Positions 24,445 to 32,058 of a stretch of DNA of 64,000 nt are shown here, one piece after another. The DNA is from an uncultured Christensenella sp. (GTDB lineage: Bacteria > Bacillota > Clostridia > Christensenellales > Borkfalkiaceae): contig CAJTXM010000002.1 in assembly GCA_910583545.1 (NCBI GenBank), forward strand, positions 62,001 through 126,000. Reading direction: 5' to 3'. Position 1 is the stretch's first letter; each line of letters starts with the position of its first letter. Both the position numbers and the translations under genes were made by a program. The notes under the pieces were generated by a model, which saw only the letters and a program-made list of their open reading frames with translations, ran no database searches and was not told the origin of the DNA.

Positions 24445-25347
24445 TTAATTAAGCAGATTTTTTAATTTATTTATATCATTCGCAGAAATTGCCGAATTTA
24501 TCTCTTCTATCTTTTCTCTATTAATCGGCGAAGATAATTTGTAATCGTAATTAACACCCTCCAACGCCGACATTTCGCTATCGTAAAGCTTTGCTCCCTC
24601 ATACAACATACCTATTTTTGTTAGACCGTCTTTTTCCGTCAAAGCATAGTTTACGAATTTTTCTGCATAAACTTTATTTTTACCCTCTTTTGTTATTGAA
24701 ATATTCTGATAAAGGTCATTGAATACGCTTATAGCTTTGACAGCAAAGCCAACTTCTCTTGTTTTCAGTCTGAAAACGTCCCTCTGTGTTCCCAACAGGT
24801 ATTTATACTTGCCGTCGATCAATTTTACGTATGCGCCTGTCGGTTTTTCCGCTTGTGCCCCCTGCAATCCGCACAATAAAGCAGCGGCAAAAATAAAGTT
24901 GTCTTTACCCTCGTTAATAACCGTATTGTCTTTATTAACGTCGCTAAAATCCGCATTTGTATCAATTGTAAGAAGACAATAACTGCCGTGACACCAAACT
25001 TTGCTATTCTCAATATAACTTTCAAATCCAAAGGCTGTTGGTCCGTAGGAAATAATATCCGGCGTCACACCGTTAGCCAAATTGACTCTTGCCGATTCTG
25101 CAGATATTGAAGTGACGTTGACGTAACACTTTTCCTTTTTACTGAAATTTGCCCCTATCTTTTGAAGGTAATCGGCACGCGAACCCTTTCCGCCCTCGAA
25201 ACTGTCAATTTGCCAAACGTTTAAAAAAGTGCTTTCCTGCATAGCTCTGTCATTTCTTTTTTTAGGAAAGCACGCAAAAATTATTATAAATATAAGACAA
25301 AGAAGTCCGCAGGCTATTATTTTAAAGAGCGGTAAAAATTTTTTCAT
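24445..25347 (-). CDS. Solute-binding-protein-like lipoprotein (orphan)
   Basis: A 300-residue secreted lipoprotein: a basic N-terminus, a hydrophobic stretch to residue 24, and a lipobox-like IFAC with Cys26. The mature part resembles type 1 ABC substrate-binding proteins: FLNVWQIDSFEGGKGSRADYLQKIG, then a VNVTSISAESARVNLANGVTPDIISYG block typical of the sugar/iron-binding fold. It is shorter than usual (300 versus about 400-450), and no permease or ATPase genes lie nearby. It may be an orphan binding protein that serves a distant transporter. No Shine-Dalgarno precedes the ATG. Confidence 0.75.
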   Translation of the reverse strand: MKKFLPLFKIIACGLLCLIFIIIFACFPKKRNDRAMQESTFLNVWQIDSFEGGKGSRADYLQKIGANFSKKEKCYVNVTSISAESARVNLANGVTPDIISYGPTAFGFESYIENSKVWCHGSYCLLTIDTNADFSDVNKDNTVINEGKDNFIFAAALLCGLQGAQAEKPTGAYVKLIDGKYKYLLGTQRDVFRLKTREVGFAVKAISVFNDLYQNISITKEGKNKVYAEKFVNYALTEKDGLTKIGMLYEGAKLYDSEMSALEGVNYDYKLSSPINREKIEEINSAISANDINKLKNLLN

Positions 25348-25383
25348 ACATTATTTTATTATATATTGCCCTTAAAAATTCAT

Positions 25384-25517
25384 AGGGAGAGCAATCATAA
25401 ATGATGCTCTCCCCCGTCCATCCGTTCAAATACAGTTTAATATACTTAAACGGATAAACTATATATTAAAGCGCTTACGCTTGTAACTTTAATTTGTGCT
25501 TAAATTCTTTTATTATA
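25384..25517 (-). ncRNA. Structured leader or small RNA upstream of the lipoprotein gene
   Basis: From a TATAAT at 25517-25512 (no matching -35), the minus strand shows a small AAGCG/CGCTT hairpin, a stem ATCCGTTTAA with TTGAACGGAT, and a strong nine-base stem GGGAGAGCA/TGCTCTCCC at 25412-25384, followed by a weak U-run. This is unlike a simple intergenic region. I cannot match it to a known RNA family. Confidence 0.4.
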
Positions 25518-25527
25518 CCGCCAAAAG

Positions 25528-25552
25528 AAAAAAACCGTATATTTACGGCTTT
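25528..25552 (-). terminator. Terminator after the O-antigen-ligase-like gene
   Basis: CCGTA and TACGG pair across a four-base loop, extended by A-U and G-U pairs, followed by seven U on the minus strand. It begins directly after the stop codon at 25556. Confidence 0.7.
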
Positions 25553-25555
25553 TAA

Positions 25556-26956
25556 TTATTCTGATTTTTCGCTTTTGACAAGTATTGCCACCATAAAGGA
25601 ATAAATCATTGTAGGCATTATTTTGAATAAAGGATTATCGAATATATTCGTTACGAGTATTGCAAGTATTACGAGAGAAACCATAAATCTTTCATACGTG
25701 GGTTTTCTGAAAAAACTCTGAACGGTTTGCACTCTATGGGCTAAATATGCTATAAGTCCGACAATACCGCAAGCTCCTATCATCTCCATAAACGTGTTGT
25801 GATACATCATGGGCCAAACACCGCCGTCATAACCAAGTATATGAAACAAATCGACGTAGAAACCGTATCCGAATATAGGCGCTGTTCTGAAATTTTCCAA
25901 AGCACATTTCCAGAGAGCTGTGCGCCCGTTACCGTTCCACTCGCCGTTGACTTTGATAGACTTGAATAATTTTACGATATATCCCCACATTTTATCGTGG
26001 AAAATCAACAAGACGATAACGCAGACCAGAAAAGCTGAAATCAAAGTAATTGCGTTCATTTTTCTGTATTTGCCTTTGACAAAAAGCGCAATTACCGCAA
26101 TAGGATAAATCAATGCCGCAGTTACCATTGCCTGACGACTGCTCGATAAAGCAACGACAACGAGCATAATAACGGAATATGCCGAAAATATATAACCGAA
26201 TTTATGTTTACCTGCAAGATAAATAACCGCAGGAACAGAGATGTTTGTAAGCAAGCCTACGGAGTTGTACGTCCCCCACCCGAATGAAAGCAAACCTCTG
26301 TTTATGCCGTCTTCCGTAATCAATCCGTCTGTTGTCAGATACGCAACAAAAAGCTCGATCATAGGCACTAAGCTGAACGCAAAAAATGTAAAAGCAATTC
26401 GCTCAAACCCCTCTTCGCTTACGTCCACGTCGTCTTTAAGAATGACGAAAATACCAAGAAAGAAAAACGTCAATGCCAAGCCGTAAAGAAAATTTTTTAC
26501 CGAAGCGTTATCGCTGAAAACCCCGTTCAAAATAAAGGCAAAGCTTAAAAAGCATAAACCGTAAAATACCGGAGTCGGTTTGAATTTTTTCTTGCCGACC
26601 GTTAAACCGAACCGAAACACAAGAGCTAAAACAACTACCGAAACAAGCATAATCAACTGTGCAAGTATATGCGTCTGACCAAGATATTCTGAAATAGTTG
26701 TTGATTTTTTTGACGGAAGAACAGTCAGAAACAGTATAGGAATCAATCCAGAATTCAAATCGTCGGCAAAAATACAGATAAGCGCCGTCGTAATTGCAAG
26801 ATTATAAAATCCAAGCAAATCAAAGCCCGTATAAAAACAGACAAGACTTATTGCAGTGGATAAAAAAGGAAAATATTTACAGATAAGAACTCTGTTTACG
26901 ATTTGCGAAAATCTGCTGTTTTTGAATGCAGACCACTTTTTCGTTAGTTGATTCAT
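25556..26956 (-). CDS. O-antigen ligase/polymerase-like membrane protein
   Basis: A 466-residue polytopic protein with roughly eleven membrane helices. The large loop with a GNGRTALWKCALENFRTAPIFGYGF segment near 345-368 and the later MYHNTFMEMIGACG resemble the Wzy_C (WaaL/Wzy) family, which polymerises or ligates surface glycans. The gene stands alone: no glycosyltransferases, flippase or sugar-nucleotide genes are near. In a Gram-positive it could act on a capsule, teichoic-acid or exopolysaccharide chain, but that is an inference. The start codon has no clear ribosome binding site. Confidence 0.8.
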   Translation of the reverse strand: MNQLTKKWSAFKNSRFSQIVNRVLICKYFPFLSTAISLVCFYTGFDLLGFYNLAITTALICIFADDLNSGLIPILFLTVLPSKKSTTISEYLGQTHILAQLIMLVSVVVLALVFRFGLTVGKKKFKPTPVFYGLCFLSFAFILNGVFSDNASVKNFLYGLALTFFFLGIFVILKDDVDVSEEGFERIAFTFFAFSLVPMIELFVAYLTTDGLITEDGINRGLLSFGWGTYNSVGLLTNISVPAVIYLAGKHKFGYIFSAYSVIMLVVVALSSSRQAMVTAALIYPIAVIALFVKGKYRKMNAITLISAFLVCVIVLLIFHDKMWGYIVKLFKSIKVNGEWNGNGRTALWKCALENFRTAPIFGYGFYVDLFHILGYDGGVWPMMYHNTFMEMIGACGIVGLIAYLAHRVQTVQSFFRKPTYERFMVSLVILAILVTNIFDNPLFKIMPTMIYSFMVAILVKSEKSE

Positions 26957-27013
26957 ATAACTTAAGTATGCGTTTTTAGGCTCAGCCTATCCGCAATTAT
27001 ATACTGAAAACGA

Positions 27014-27751
27014 TTAATCCGCGTCTTCTTCGGGAAGTTCAACGTTGTGATAAATATCCTGCACGTCGTCAAGCTCTTCAAGTTTATCAAGCATTTTATT
27101 GAACGTAGCAAGTTTTTCACTGTCAAGCGTAATATAGTTCTGCGGTACCATTTTTATCGAAGCTTCAAGGAACATAACGCCCTTATCCTCGAAAAACTTT
27201 CTTACCGATGAAAAGCTCTCTGGCGTAGTCGTAATTTCATAAACATCATCTGACGCAACAAAGTCTTCCGCCTCTGCTTCAAGACAATACTCCATCATAG
27301 TATCTTCATCCAAAGCCACAGTTTTCTCGATAACGATTATTCCTTTATTGTCAAACATATACGACACGCAGCCCGTGTTGCCCATCTGGCCTCCGCACTT
27401 TGACATTGTAGAACGGATATCGCCTGCAGTTCTGTTTACGTTATCGGTAAGCGTTTTAATAATAACCGCAGAACCGGCAATGCCGTATCCCTCGTAAGTA
27501 AGTTCCTTATAATCTTTATCACCAAGCTCGCCTGCGGCTTTTGCTATCGAACGCTTGATATTCTCGTTTGGCATATTAGCCGCTTTGGCTTTTGCGATTA
27601 CATCGGCAAGCTTTGAGTTGGTATCGGGATTAGGATTACCCTTTGCCGCAACTGCAAGCTCTCTGCCTATCTTTGTAAAAATTGCACCGCGCGCCGCATC
27701 TGTTTTTCCCTTTTTTGCCTGTATATTGTGCCATTTGGAATGTCCTGACAT
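27014..27751 (-). CDS. yebC: YebC/PmpR family protein
   Basis: A 245-residue YebC-family protein, with roles described as transcription regulator and, in recent work on relatives, relief of ribosome stalling at prolines. The family start MSGHSKWHNIQAKKGKTDAARG is followed by IFTKIGREL; AKAANMPNENIKRSI near 55 and the GTVSYMF-like block written CVSYMFDNKG near 125 are clear. It lies four bases after the methyltransferase stop. Confidence 0.93.
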   Translation of the reverse strand: MSGHSKWHNIQAKKGKTDAARGAIFTKIGRELAVAAKGNPNPDTNSKLADVIAKAKAANMPNENIKRSIAKAAGELGDKDYKELTYEGYGIAGSAVIIKTLTDNVNRTAGDIRSTMSKCGGQMGNTGCVSYMFDNKGIIVIEKTVALDEDTMMEYCLEAEAEDFVASDDVYEITTTPESFSSVRKFFEDKGVMFLEASIKMVPQNYITLDSEKLATFNKMLDKLEELDDVQDIYHNVELPEEDAD

Positions 27752-27754
27752 ATT

Positions 27755-28486
27755 TTACCTCTCAATATTTCTGTTTAACGTGTACATTGCAATTCCTGCC
27801 GAAACCGCGGCATTGAGACTTTCGCAAGTTTCACGCATCGGAATTTTTACCTTATAATCCGACGTGTCTTTTATTTCTTTGCTTATGCCCGCTCCTTCGT
27901 TACCGACGCAAAGACAAAACCTTTTCGGCGCTTTAAAAGAAAAAATATCTTCTCCGTCCATATCAGCGCAAATCAGTGGTACACCGTTCAGTGCAGTCAA
28001 AATCTCTTCCTTGCTACCCTGATAAAGATTGACAAAGAAAATACCGCTCATACTTGCTCTCACTGCCTTAGGCGAATAAGGATCGGTACAGTTAATCAGA
28101 TATATATCTTCATAACCCGCCGCGTTTGCCGTTCTTATAACAGTGCCCAGATTCCCCGGGTCCTGCAATCTATCCAACAAAAGACACCTGTTTTCGGGTT
28201 TTATAATCTTGTTTTGCGGTATCCTCACGATCGCCATTACTCCCTGCGGAGTTACTTCCGACGAGATGCTTTTGAATACGCTTTCACTGACAATAACTGC
28301 CCCGTTAAAACCGGAAGCCGCTGCTTCCGTACAAATAATATTTTCTATCTGACAACCCGCAAGAATACACTCGTTGACGGTTTTAAGCCCCTCAACAACG
28401 TATAACCCGATTTGTTTTCTGAATTTCTTGTCTGACAGTGAAGCAACTTTCTTTATAAGCGGATTTGATTTTGACGTAATAAGCAT
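27755..28486 (-). CDS. TrmH/SpoU-family RNA methyltransferase
   Basis: A 243-residue SPOUT-class 2'-O-ribose methyltransferase (TrmH family, YsgA-like) acting on rRNA or tRNA with S-adenosylmethionine. The N-terminal substrate-binding domain starts LITSKSNPLIKKV. The knotted catalytic domain has LLDRLQDPGNLGTVIRTANAAG near 104, CVGNEGAGIS near 190 and MRETCESLNAAVSAGI near 214, which are motifs 1-3. I start it at the ATG at 28486; an in-frame TTG at 28501 has a better-placed AGGA but that lies in the rplT terminator stem. The exact target nucleotide is unknown. Confidence 0.88.
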   Translation of the reverse strand: MLITSKSNPLIKKVASLSDKKFRKQIGLYVVEGLKTVNECILAGCQIENIICTEAAASGFNGAVIVSESVFKSISSEVTPQGVMAIVRIPQNKIIKPENRCLLLDRLQDPGNLGTVIRTANAAGYEDIYLINCTDPYSPKAVRASMSGIFFVNLYQGSKEEILTALNGVPLICADMDGEDIFSFKAPKRFCLCVGNEGAGISKEIKDTSDYKVKIPMRETCESLNAAVSAGIAMYTLNRNIER

Positions 28487-28488
28487 AA

Positions 28489-28530
28489 AAAAATAAAGCA
28501 ATTCGGTTCCTATAAATTTAATAGGAACCG
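28489..28530 (-). terminator. Terminator after rplT
   Basis: CGGTTCCTAT and ATAGGAACCG pair (28530-28521 with 28513-28504), followed by a T-rich tail ending in seven T, immediately before the methyltransferase ATG. Confidence 0.8.
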
Positions 28531-28542
28531 ATGTAATTACTA

Positions 28543-28893
28543 TTACAGGACTGCTTTTGCCTTTGCTGCAAGTTCGGCAAATGCGTTTGCGTCAGTTACC
28601 GCAAGATCGGCAAGCACTTTTCTGTTTAAAGTTATACCCGCAACTTTAAGACCGTGCATAAATTTCGAATACGAAAGTCCGTTAATTCTTGCCGCCGCGT
28701 TTATACGCGCGATCCAAAGACTGCGTATATCGCGTTTTCTGAGTCTTCTGCCGATATAAGCATAATTTAAAGACTTCATAACAGCCTGACGGGCTATTCT
28801 GTAAGATTTTGATTTGTTTCCGAAATATCCTTTGGAAAGACGGAATATCTTTCTACGCTTCTTCAAAGCGTTTACTGTTCTCTTAATACGCAT
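28543..28893 (-). CDS. rplT: 50S ribosomal protein L20
   Basis: A 116-residue L20, typical length. It binds 23S rRNA early in 50S assembly and, in Bacillus, represses its own operon by binding the infC leader. RLSKGYFGNKSKSYR, the basic N-terminal tail, and the RLWIARINAAAR-like SLWIARINAAARING segment are diagnostic. It is the third gene in infC-rpmI-rplT and ends at a strong terminator. Confidence 0.97.
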   Translation of the reverse strand: MRIKRTVNALKKRRKIFRLSKGYFGNKSKSYRIARQAVMKSLNYAYIGRRLRKRDIRSLWIARINAAARINGLSYSKFMHGLKVAGITLNRKVLADLAVTDANAFAELAAKAKAVL

Positions 28894-28910
28894 ATTCTTC
28901 TGTCCTCCTA

Positions 28911-29111
28911 TTAATCCTTATAAGGAATCATTGCTTTTACGTTGGATTCCTGTGCTGACGAAACAAGCGTATTTGTACGCAAATTTCTCTTTCTTTTTCT
29001 GTTCTTGGTTTCGGCTTTATGGTTCTTGCCACCGTGAGGTCTCTTTACCTTTCCGGTAGAAGTGAGCCAAAAACGTTTTTTTGTACCGCTATGCGATTTC
29101 TGTTTAGGCAT
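28911..29111 (-). CDS. rpmI: 50S ribosomal protein L35
   Basis: A 66-residue L35 of the large subunit; small, very basic, with the family blocks MPKQKSHSGTKKRFWLTSTGKVK and KNHKAETKNRKRKRNLR. It lies between infC and rplT with short spacers and a GGAGG site upstream. Confidence 0.97.
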   Translation of the reverse strand: MPKQKSHSGTKKRFWLTSTGKVKRPHGGKNHKAETKNRKRKRNLRTNTLVSSAQESNVKAMIPYKD

Positions 29112-29144
29112 AATTTATCCTCCAAATGAAATAATTTTTAAATT

Positions 29145-29657
29145 TCAGGCTTTAACAGGAGAAAGCATCATCGTAATATTTCTACCCTCTGTTGTGGGCG
29201 CTTTATCCTGAACAGCTTTACCGTCCAGACCGCTGAAAAAGTCCTGCATTACTTTTACGCCTTGATATGAACGGGCATTTTCACGGCCTTTCATTCTTAT
29301 CGAAACTTTGACTTTATTTCCTGCTTCCAAGAATTTAAGGCACTGCTTTGTTTTAACTGCTATATCTCCGACATCTATCGTCATTGAAAGGCGGATCTCC
29401 TTGATTTCTATGACTGTCTGATTTCTGCGGTTTTCTTTTTCACGCTTAGACTGTTCATATTTGAATTTGGAATAATCCATTATTTTGCATACGGGAGGAT
29501 TTGCATTAGGAGAAATTTTGACAAGATCGAGCCCCTCACTATCAGCAAGACGCTGCGCCTCTCTCGCTGCCATAACTCCCAACATATCGCCGTTGCTTCC
29601 TATTAATCTGACTTCTCTATCGCGGATAGCTTCGTTGACCGAATATAAGTCCTTAAT
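29145..29657 (-). CDS. infC: Translation initiation factor IF-3 (AUU start)
   Basis: IF-3 binds the 30S subunit and checks start-codon pairing. The protein has about 170 residues: N-terminal YSVNEAIRDREVRLIG, the linker KREKENRRNQTVIEIKEIRLS and the C-terminal domain with MKGRENARSYQGV. There is no ATG at the expected place. GAGAGG lies seven bases before an ATT at 29657, the third of three tandem ATT codons, so an AUU start is likely, as in other infC genes, where it allows autoregulation by IF-3. An upstream ATG at 29711 would add 18 residues from inside a terminator stem. Confidence 0.9.
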   Translation of the reverse strand: MKDLYSVNEAIRDREVRLIGSNGDMLGVMAAREAQRLADSEGLDLVKISPNANPPVCKIMDYSKFKYEQSKREKENRRNQTVIEIKEIRLSMTIDVGDIAVKTKQCLKFLEAGNKVKVSIRMKGRENARSYQGVKVMQDFFSGLDGKAVQDKAPTTEGRNITMMLSPVKA

Positions 29658-29790
29658 AATAATACCTCTCAATAAAAAATTTTCGGATAGCATAAAGCTA
29701 CCCGAAAACAATTCAGACTTTGAGTCTTTAAATCATTTCATTTGCCACTGCGGTATTCCGCACGGCGAAAGGGGTAACCTTTGCTTAACA
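29658..29790 (-). ncRNA. Ribosomal L20 leader of infC-rpmI-rplT
   Basis: The infC leader is about 130 nt and holds a terminator with stem TTTTCGGGTAGC/GCTATCCGAAAA and a U-rich tail, just before the infC ribosome binding site. Upstream paired blocks such as TGCGGAATACCGCA fit the L20-leader layout, in which L20 binding favours termination. The family call rests on position and organisation rather than a model search. Confidence 0.7.
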
Positions 29791-29795
29791 ATAAT

Positions 29796-29824
29796 ATAAT
29801 ACGGCAAAATTATTATAAAGTCAA
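29796..29824 (-). promoter_or_regulatory. infC operon promoter
   Basis: TTGACT at 29824-29819, 17-bp spacer and TATTAT at 29801-29796. It lies just past the thrS stop, and no terminator separates thrS from it, so thrS readthrough may also feed the operon. Confidence 0.7.
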
Positions 29825-29841
29825 TTGATTTTTACTGTCAA

Positions 29842-31749
29842 TTAAAAAATTTGCTTATTTTTATTTTCGCAGACAGCCTTTTCTATAAATTCAGCAATCG
29901 AAACGGTACTCTTTTCTTCAACGTCGCGTTTATTGACGTTAACCGTGCCTTCTTCCGCTTCCCTGTCGCCGACTACGAGGATGTAAGGAACCTTGCTCAT
30001 TTTTGCTTCACGGATCTTATATCCTATTTTTTCACTGCGTTTATCGATTTCGCATCTCAGTCCGTTTTCAGCCAGCTTTTTCGCAACATCTTCGGCATAA
30101 GTTACAGTTCTGTCCGTTATAGGCAGAATCTTAACCTGTAAAGGAGCTATCCAAAGAGGGAATTTTCCTGCAAAGTGTTCGATAAGAATACCTATAAATC
30201 TTTCGATAGATCCGAAAATCGCTCTATGGATCATAATCGGCCTGTGTTTTTGTCCGTCCTCACCAACGTATTCAAGTTCAAAACGCTGAGGCATCTGGAA
30301 ATCGAGCTGAATCGTTCCGCACTGCCATGTTCTTCCTATACTGTCGGTCAGATGGAAGTCGATTTTCGGACCGTAAAATGCCCCGTCCCCCTCATTGATC
30401 TCATAATCGATTTTAAGTTCGTCAAGCGCTCTTTTTAAAGCGGAAGTCGCAAGCTCCCAGTCCTCGTCTGAACCCATACTGTTTTCGGGCTTTGTCGAAA
30501 GTTCTACTTTGTATTTAAAACCGAATTGCTTGTATATAGTATCCGTAAGCCTGATTACGCCTTTGATTTCGTCTGTTATCTGCTCGGGCAACATAAATAT
30601 ATGCGCGTCGTCCTGCGTAAAACAGCGAACGCGGAAAAGTCCGTGAAGCTGACCGCTCTTTTCGTGACGGTGGACAAGTCCCATTTCAGCCATGCGGATA
30701 GGAAAATCCTTATAACTGTGAGGATTGAGCTTGTATACAAGCATTCCGCCCGGACAACTCATCGGTTTGATCGCGCAGTCGTCTTCATCGACTTTAGTGG
30801 TGTACATATTGTCCTTATAATGATCCCAGTGACCGGAAGTTTCCCAAAGATTACGAGTCAGAATTATAGGCGTCTGAACTTCCACGTATCCCTCTTTCGT
30901 GTGCAAATCACGCCAGTAATTTACAAGAGTATTTTTCAGCGTCATTCCATTCGGAAGAAAGAAAGGGAAACCTTTGCCTTCGTTCATTAAAGCAAATAAA
31001 CCGAGTTCTTTTCCAAGCCTTATATGGTCACGTTTCTTAGCCTCTTCAAGCATATCGAAATACGCCTGCATTTCGTCTTTTTTGGCAAAAGCGACACCGT
31101 AAATGCGTGTCAGCATTTTATTTTTTTCGTTGCCGCGCCAGTATGCTCCCGCAATAGAAACAAGCTTAAACGCCTTTATTTTTCCGGTAGAAGGCAGATG
31201 AGGGCCCCTGCACAAGTCGGTAAACGAACCTTGTTTATAGAACGAAATGATCTCTTCGTCGGGCAAATCGTTAATAAGTTCCACCTTATACTTTTCCTTA
31301 TATTTCTTCATAAGCTTAATAGCTTCCGCACGGGAAAGCTCAAACCGCTCTATCGGAGTGTTGGCGCTTATTATTTTTTGCATTTCAATCTCGATTTTAG
31401 CAAAATCATCCTGCGAAATAGGAGTCGTAAAATCGATATCGTAATAAAATCCGTTATCGATTACCGGACCTATCGCAAGATTACACGTAGGATAAATGTT
31501 TTTAACAGCCTGCGCAAGTACATGGGCGCAGGTGTGACGGTAAACTTCGAGCCCCTCTTTGTCTTTAAGCGTAACTATTTCAAGCCTGTCCCCGTCTTTG
31601 AGCTTTTTACTCAAATCGCAAAGTACGCCGTTTATTTTTGCGGCAACAGCCGAACGTGCAAGCCCCTCGCCGATGGTCTTCGCAGTTTCGAAGCAAGTTG
31701 CTCCGTCTTCAACATTAATAATACTTCCGTTCTTCAATTTGATTTCCAT
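29842..31749 (-). CDS. thrS: Threonine--tRNA ligase
   Basis: A 635-residue class II synthetase charging tRNA-Thr. It has an N-terminal TGS domain (residues 1-60), an editing domain with the HTCAHVLAQAV motif near 72 and YDIDF, the core with FPFFLPNGMTLKN near 256, MSCPGGMLVYK near 324, and a C-terminal anticodon-binding domain from about 530. Domain order and length are normal. It is controlled by a T-box leader. The order thrS-infC-rpmI-rplT matches the arrangement known from enterobacteria. Confidence 0.97.
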   Translation of the reverse strand: MEIKLKNGSIINVEDGATCFETAKTIGEGLARSAVAAKINGVLCDLSKKLKDGDRLEIVTLKDKEGLEVYRHTCAHVLAQAVKNIYPTCNLAIGPVIDNGFYYDIDFTTPISQDDFAKIEIEMQKIISANTPIERFELSRAEAIKLMKKYKEKYKVELINDLPDEEIISFYKQGSFTDLCRGPHLPSTGKIKAFKLVSIAGAYWRGNEKNKMLTRIYGVAFAKKDEMQAYFDMLEEAKKRDHIRLGKELGLFALMNEGKGFPFFLPNGMTLKNTLVNYWRDLHTKEGYVEVQTPIILTRNLWETSGHWDHYKDNMYTTKVDEDDCAIKPMSCPGGMLVYKLNPHSYKDFPIRMAEMGLVHRHEKSGQLHGLFRVRCFTQDDAHIFMLPEQITDEIKGVIRLTDTIYKQFGFKYKVELSTKPENSMGSDEDWELATSALKRALDELKIDYEINEGDGAFYGPKIDFHLTDSIGRTWQCGTIQLDFQMPQRFELEYVGEDGQKHRPIMIHRAIFGSIERFIGILIEHFAGKFPLWIAPLQVKILPITDRTVTYAEDVAKKLAENGLRCEIDKRSEKIGYKIREAKMSKVPYILVVGDREAEEGTVNVNKRDVEEKSTVSIAEFIEKAVCENKNKQIF

Positions 31750-31769
31750 AATCTTTCCTCCGAAAAAAT

Positions 31770-31970
31770 AAAAAACCTTAAACGATAACTTCGTTTAAGG
31801 ACGCAAATTCAAAATATGCGCGGTTCCACCTTAATTGCTTAATAACTTAAGCCACTTTAGAATGCCTGAATATGTAAAAGCGGTTTCCCGTTCTCCTACC
31901 TGCTACGCAGTTCACAGCTACCCTGCGCTCTCTGAAAGCCCCTCGGCGGTACTTGTCTTTTTTCAAGCAT
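31770..31970 (-). ncRNA. T-box riboswitch of thrS
   Basis: The leader has the canonical T-box sequence GGTGGAACCGCG (RNA strand, positions 31830-31819), followed by a terminator CCTTAAACGA/TCGTTTAAGG (31800-31776) and a U-tract. AGAGAGCGC near the 5' part fits Stem I. Uncharged tRNA-Thr should stabilise the antiterminator and switch thrS on. The specifier codon was not resolved with certainty; an ACC in GAAACCGC is a candidate. Confidence 0.92.
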
Positions 31971-31974
31971 AAAT

Positions 31975-32003
31975 ATTTTAGTATAATAATTTGCGTTTGT
32001 CAA
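31975..32003 (-). promoter_or_regulatory. thrS promoter
   Basis: TTGACA at 32003-31998, 17-bp spacer and TAAAAT at 31980-31975. It is divergent from the leuS promoter, whose -35 begins only nine bases away. Confidence 0.8.
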
Positions 32004-32011
32004 TAATTTAT

Positions 32012-32040
32012 TTGCCAATTTTTGATTTTAAAGTTATAAT
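32012..32040 (+). promoter_or_regulatory. leuS promoter
   Basis: TTGCCA at 32012-32017, 17-bp spacer and TATAAT at 32035-32040. The leader is only about 12 nt, so no T-box or attenuator can be present. Confidence 0.75.
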
Positions 32041-32058
32041 TATCAGTGAGGAAATTTT

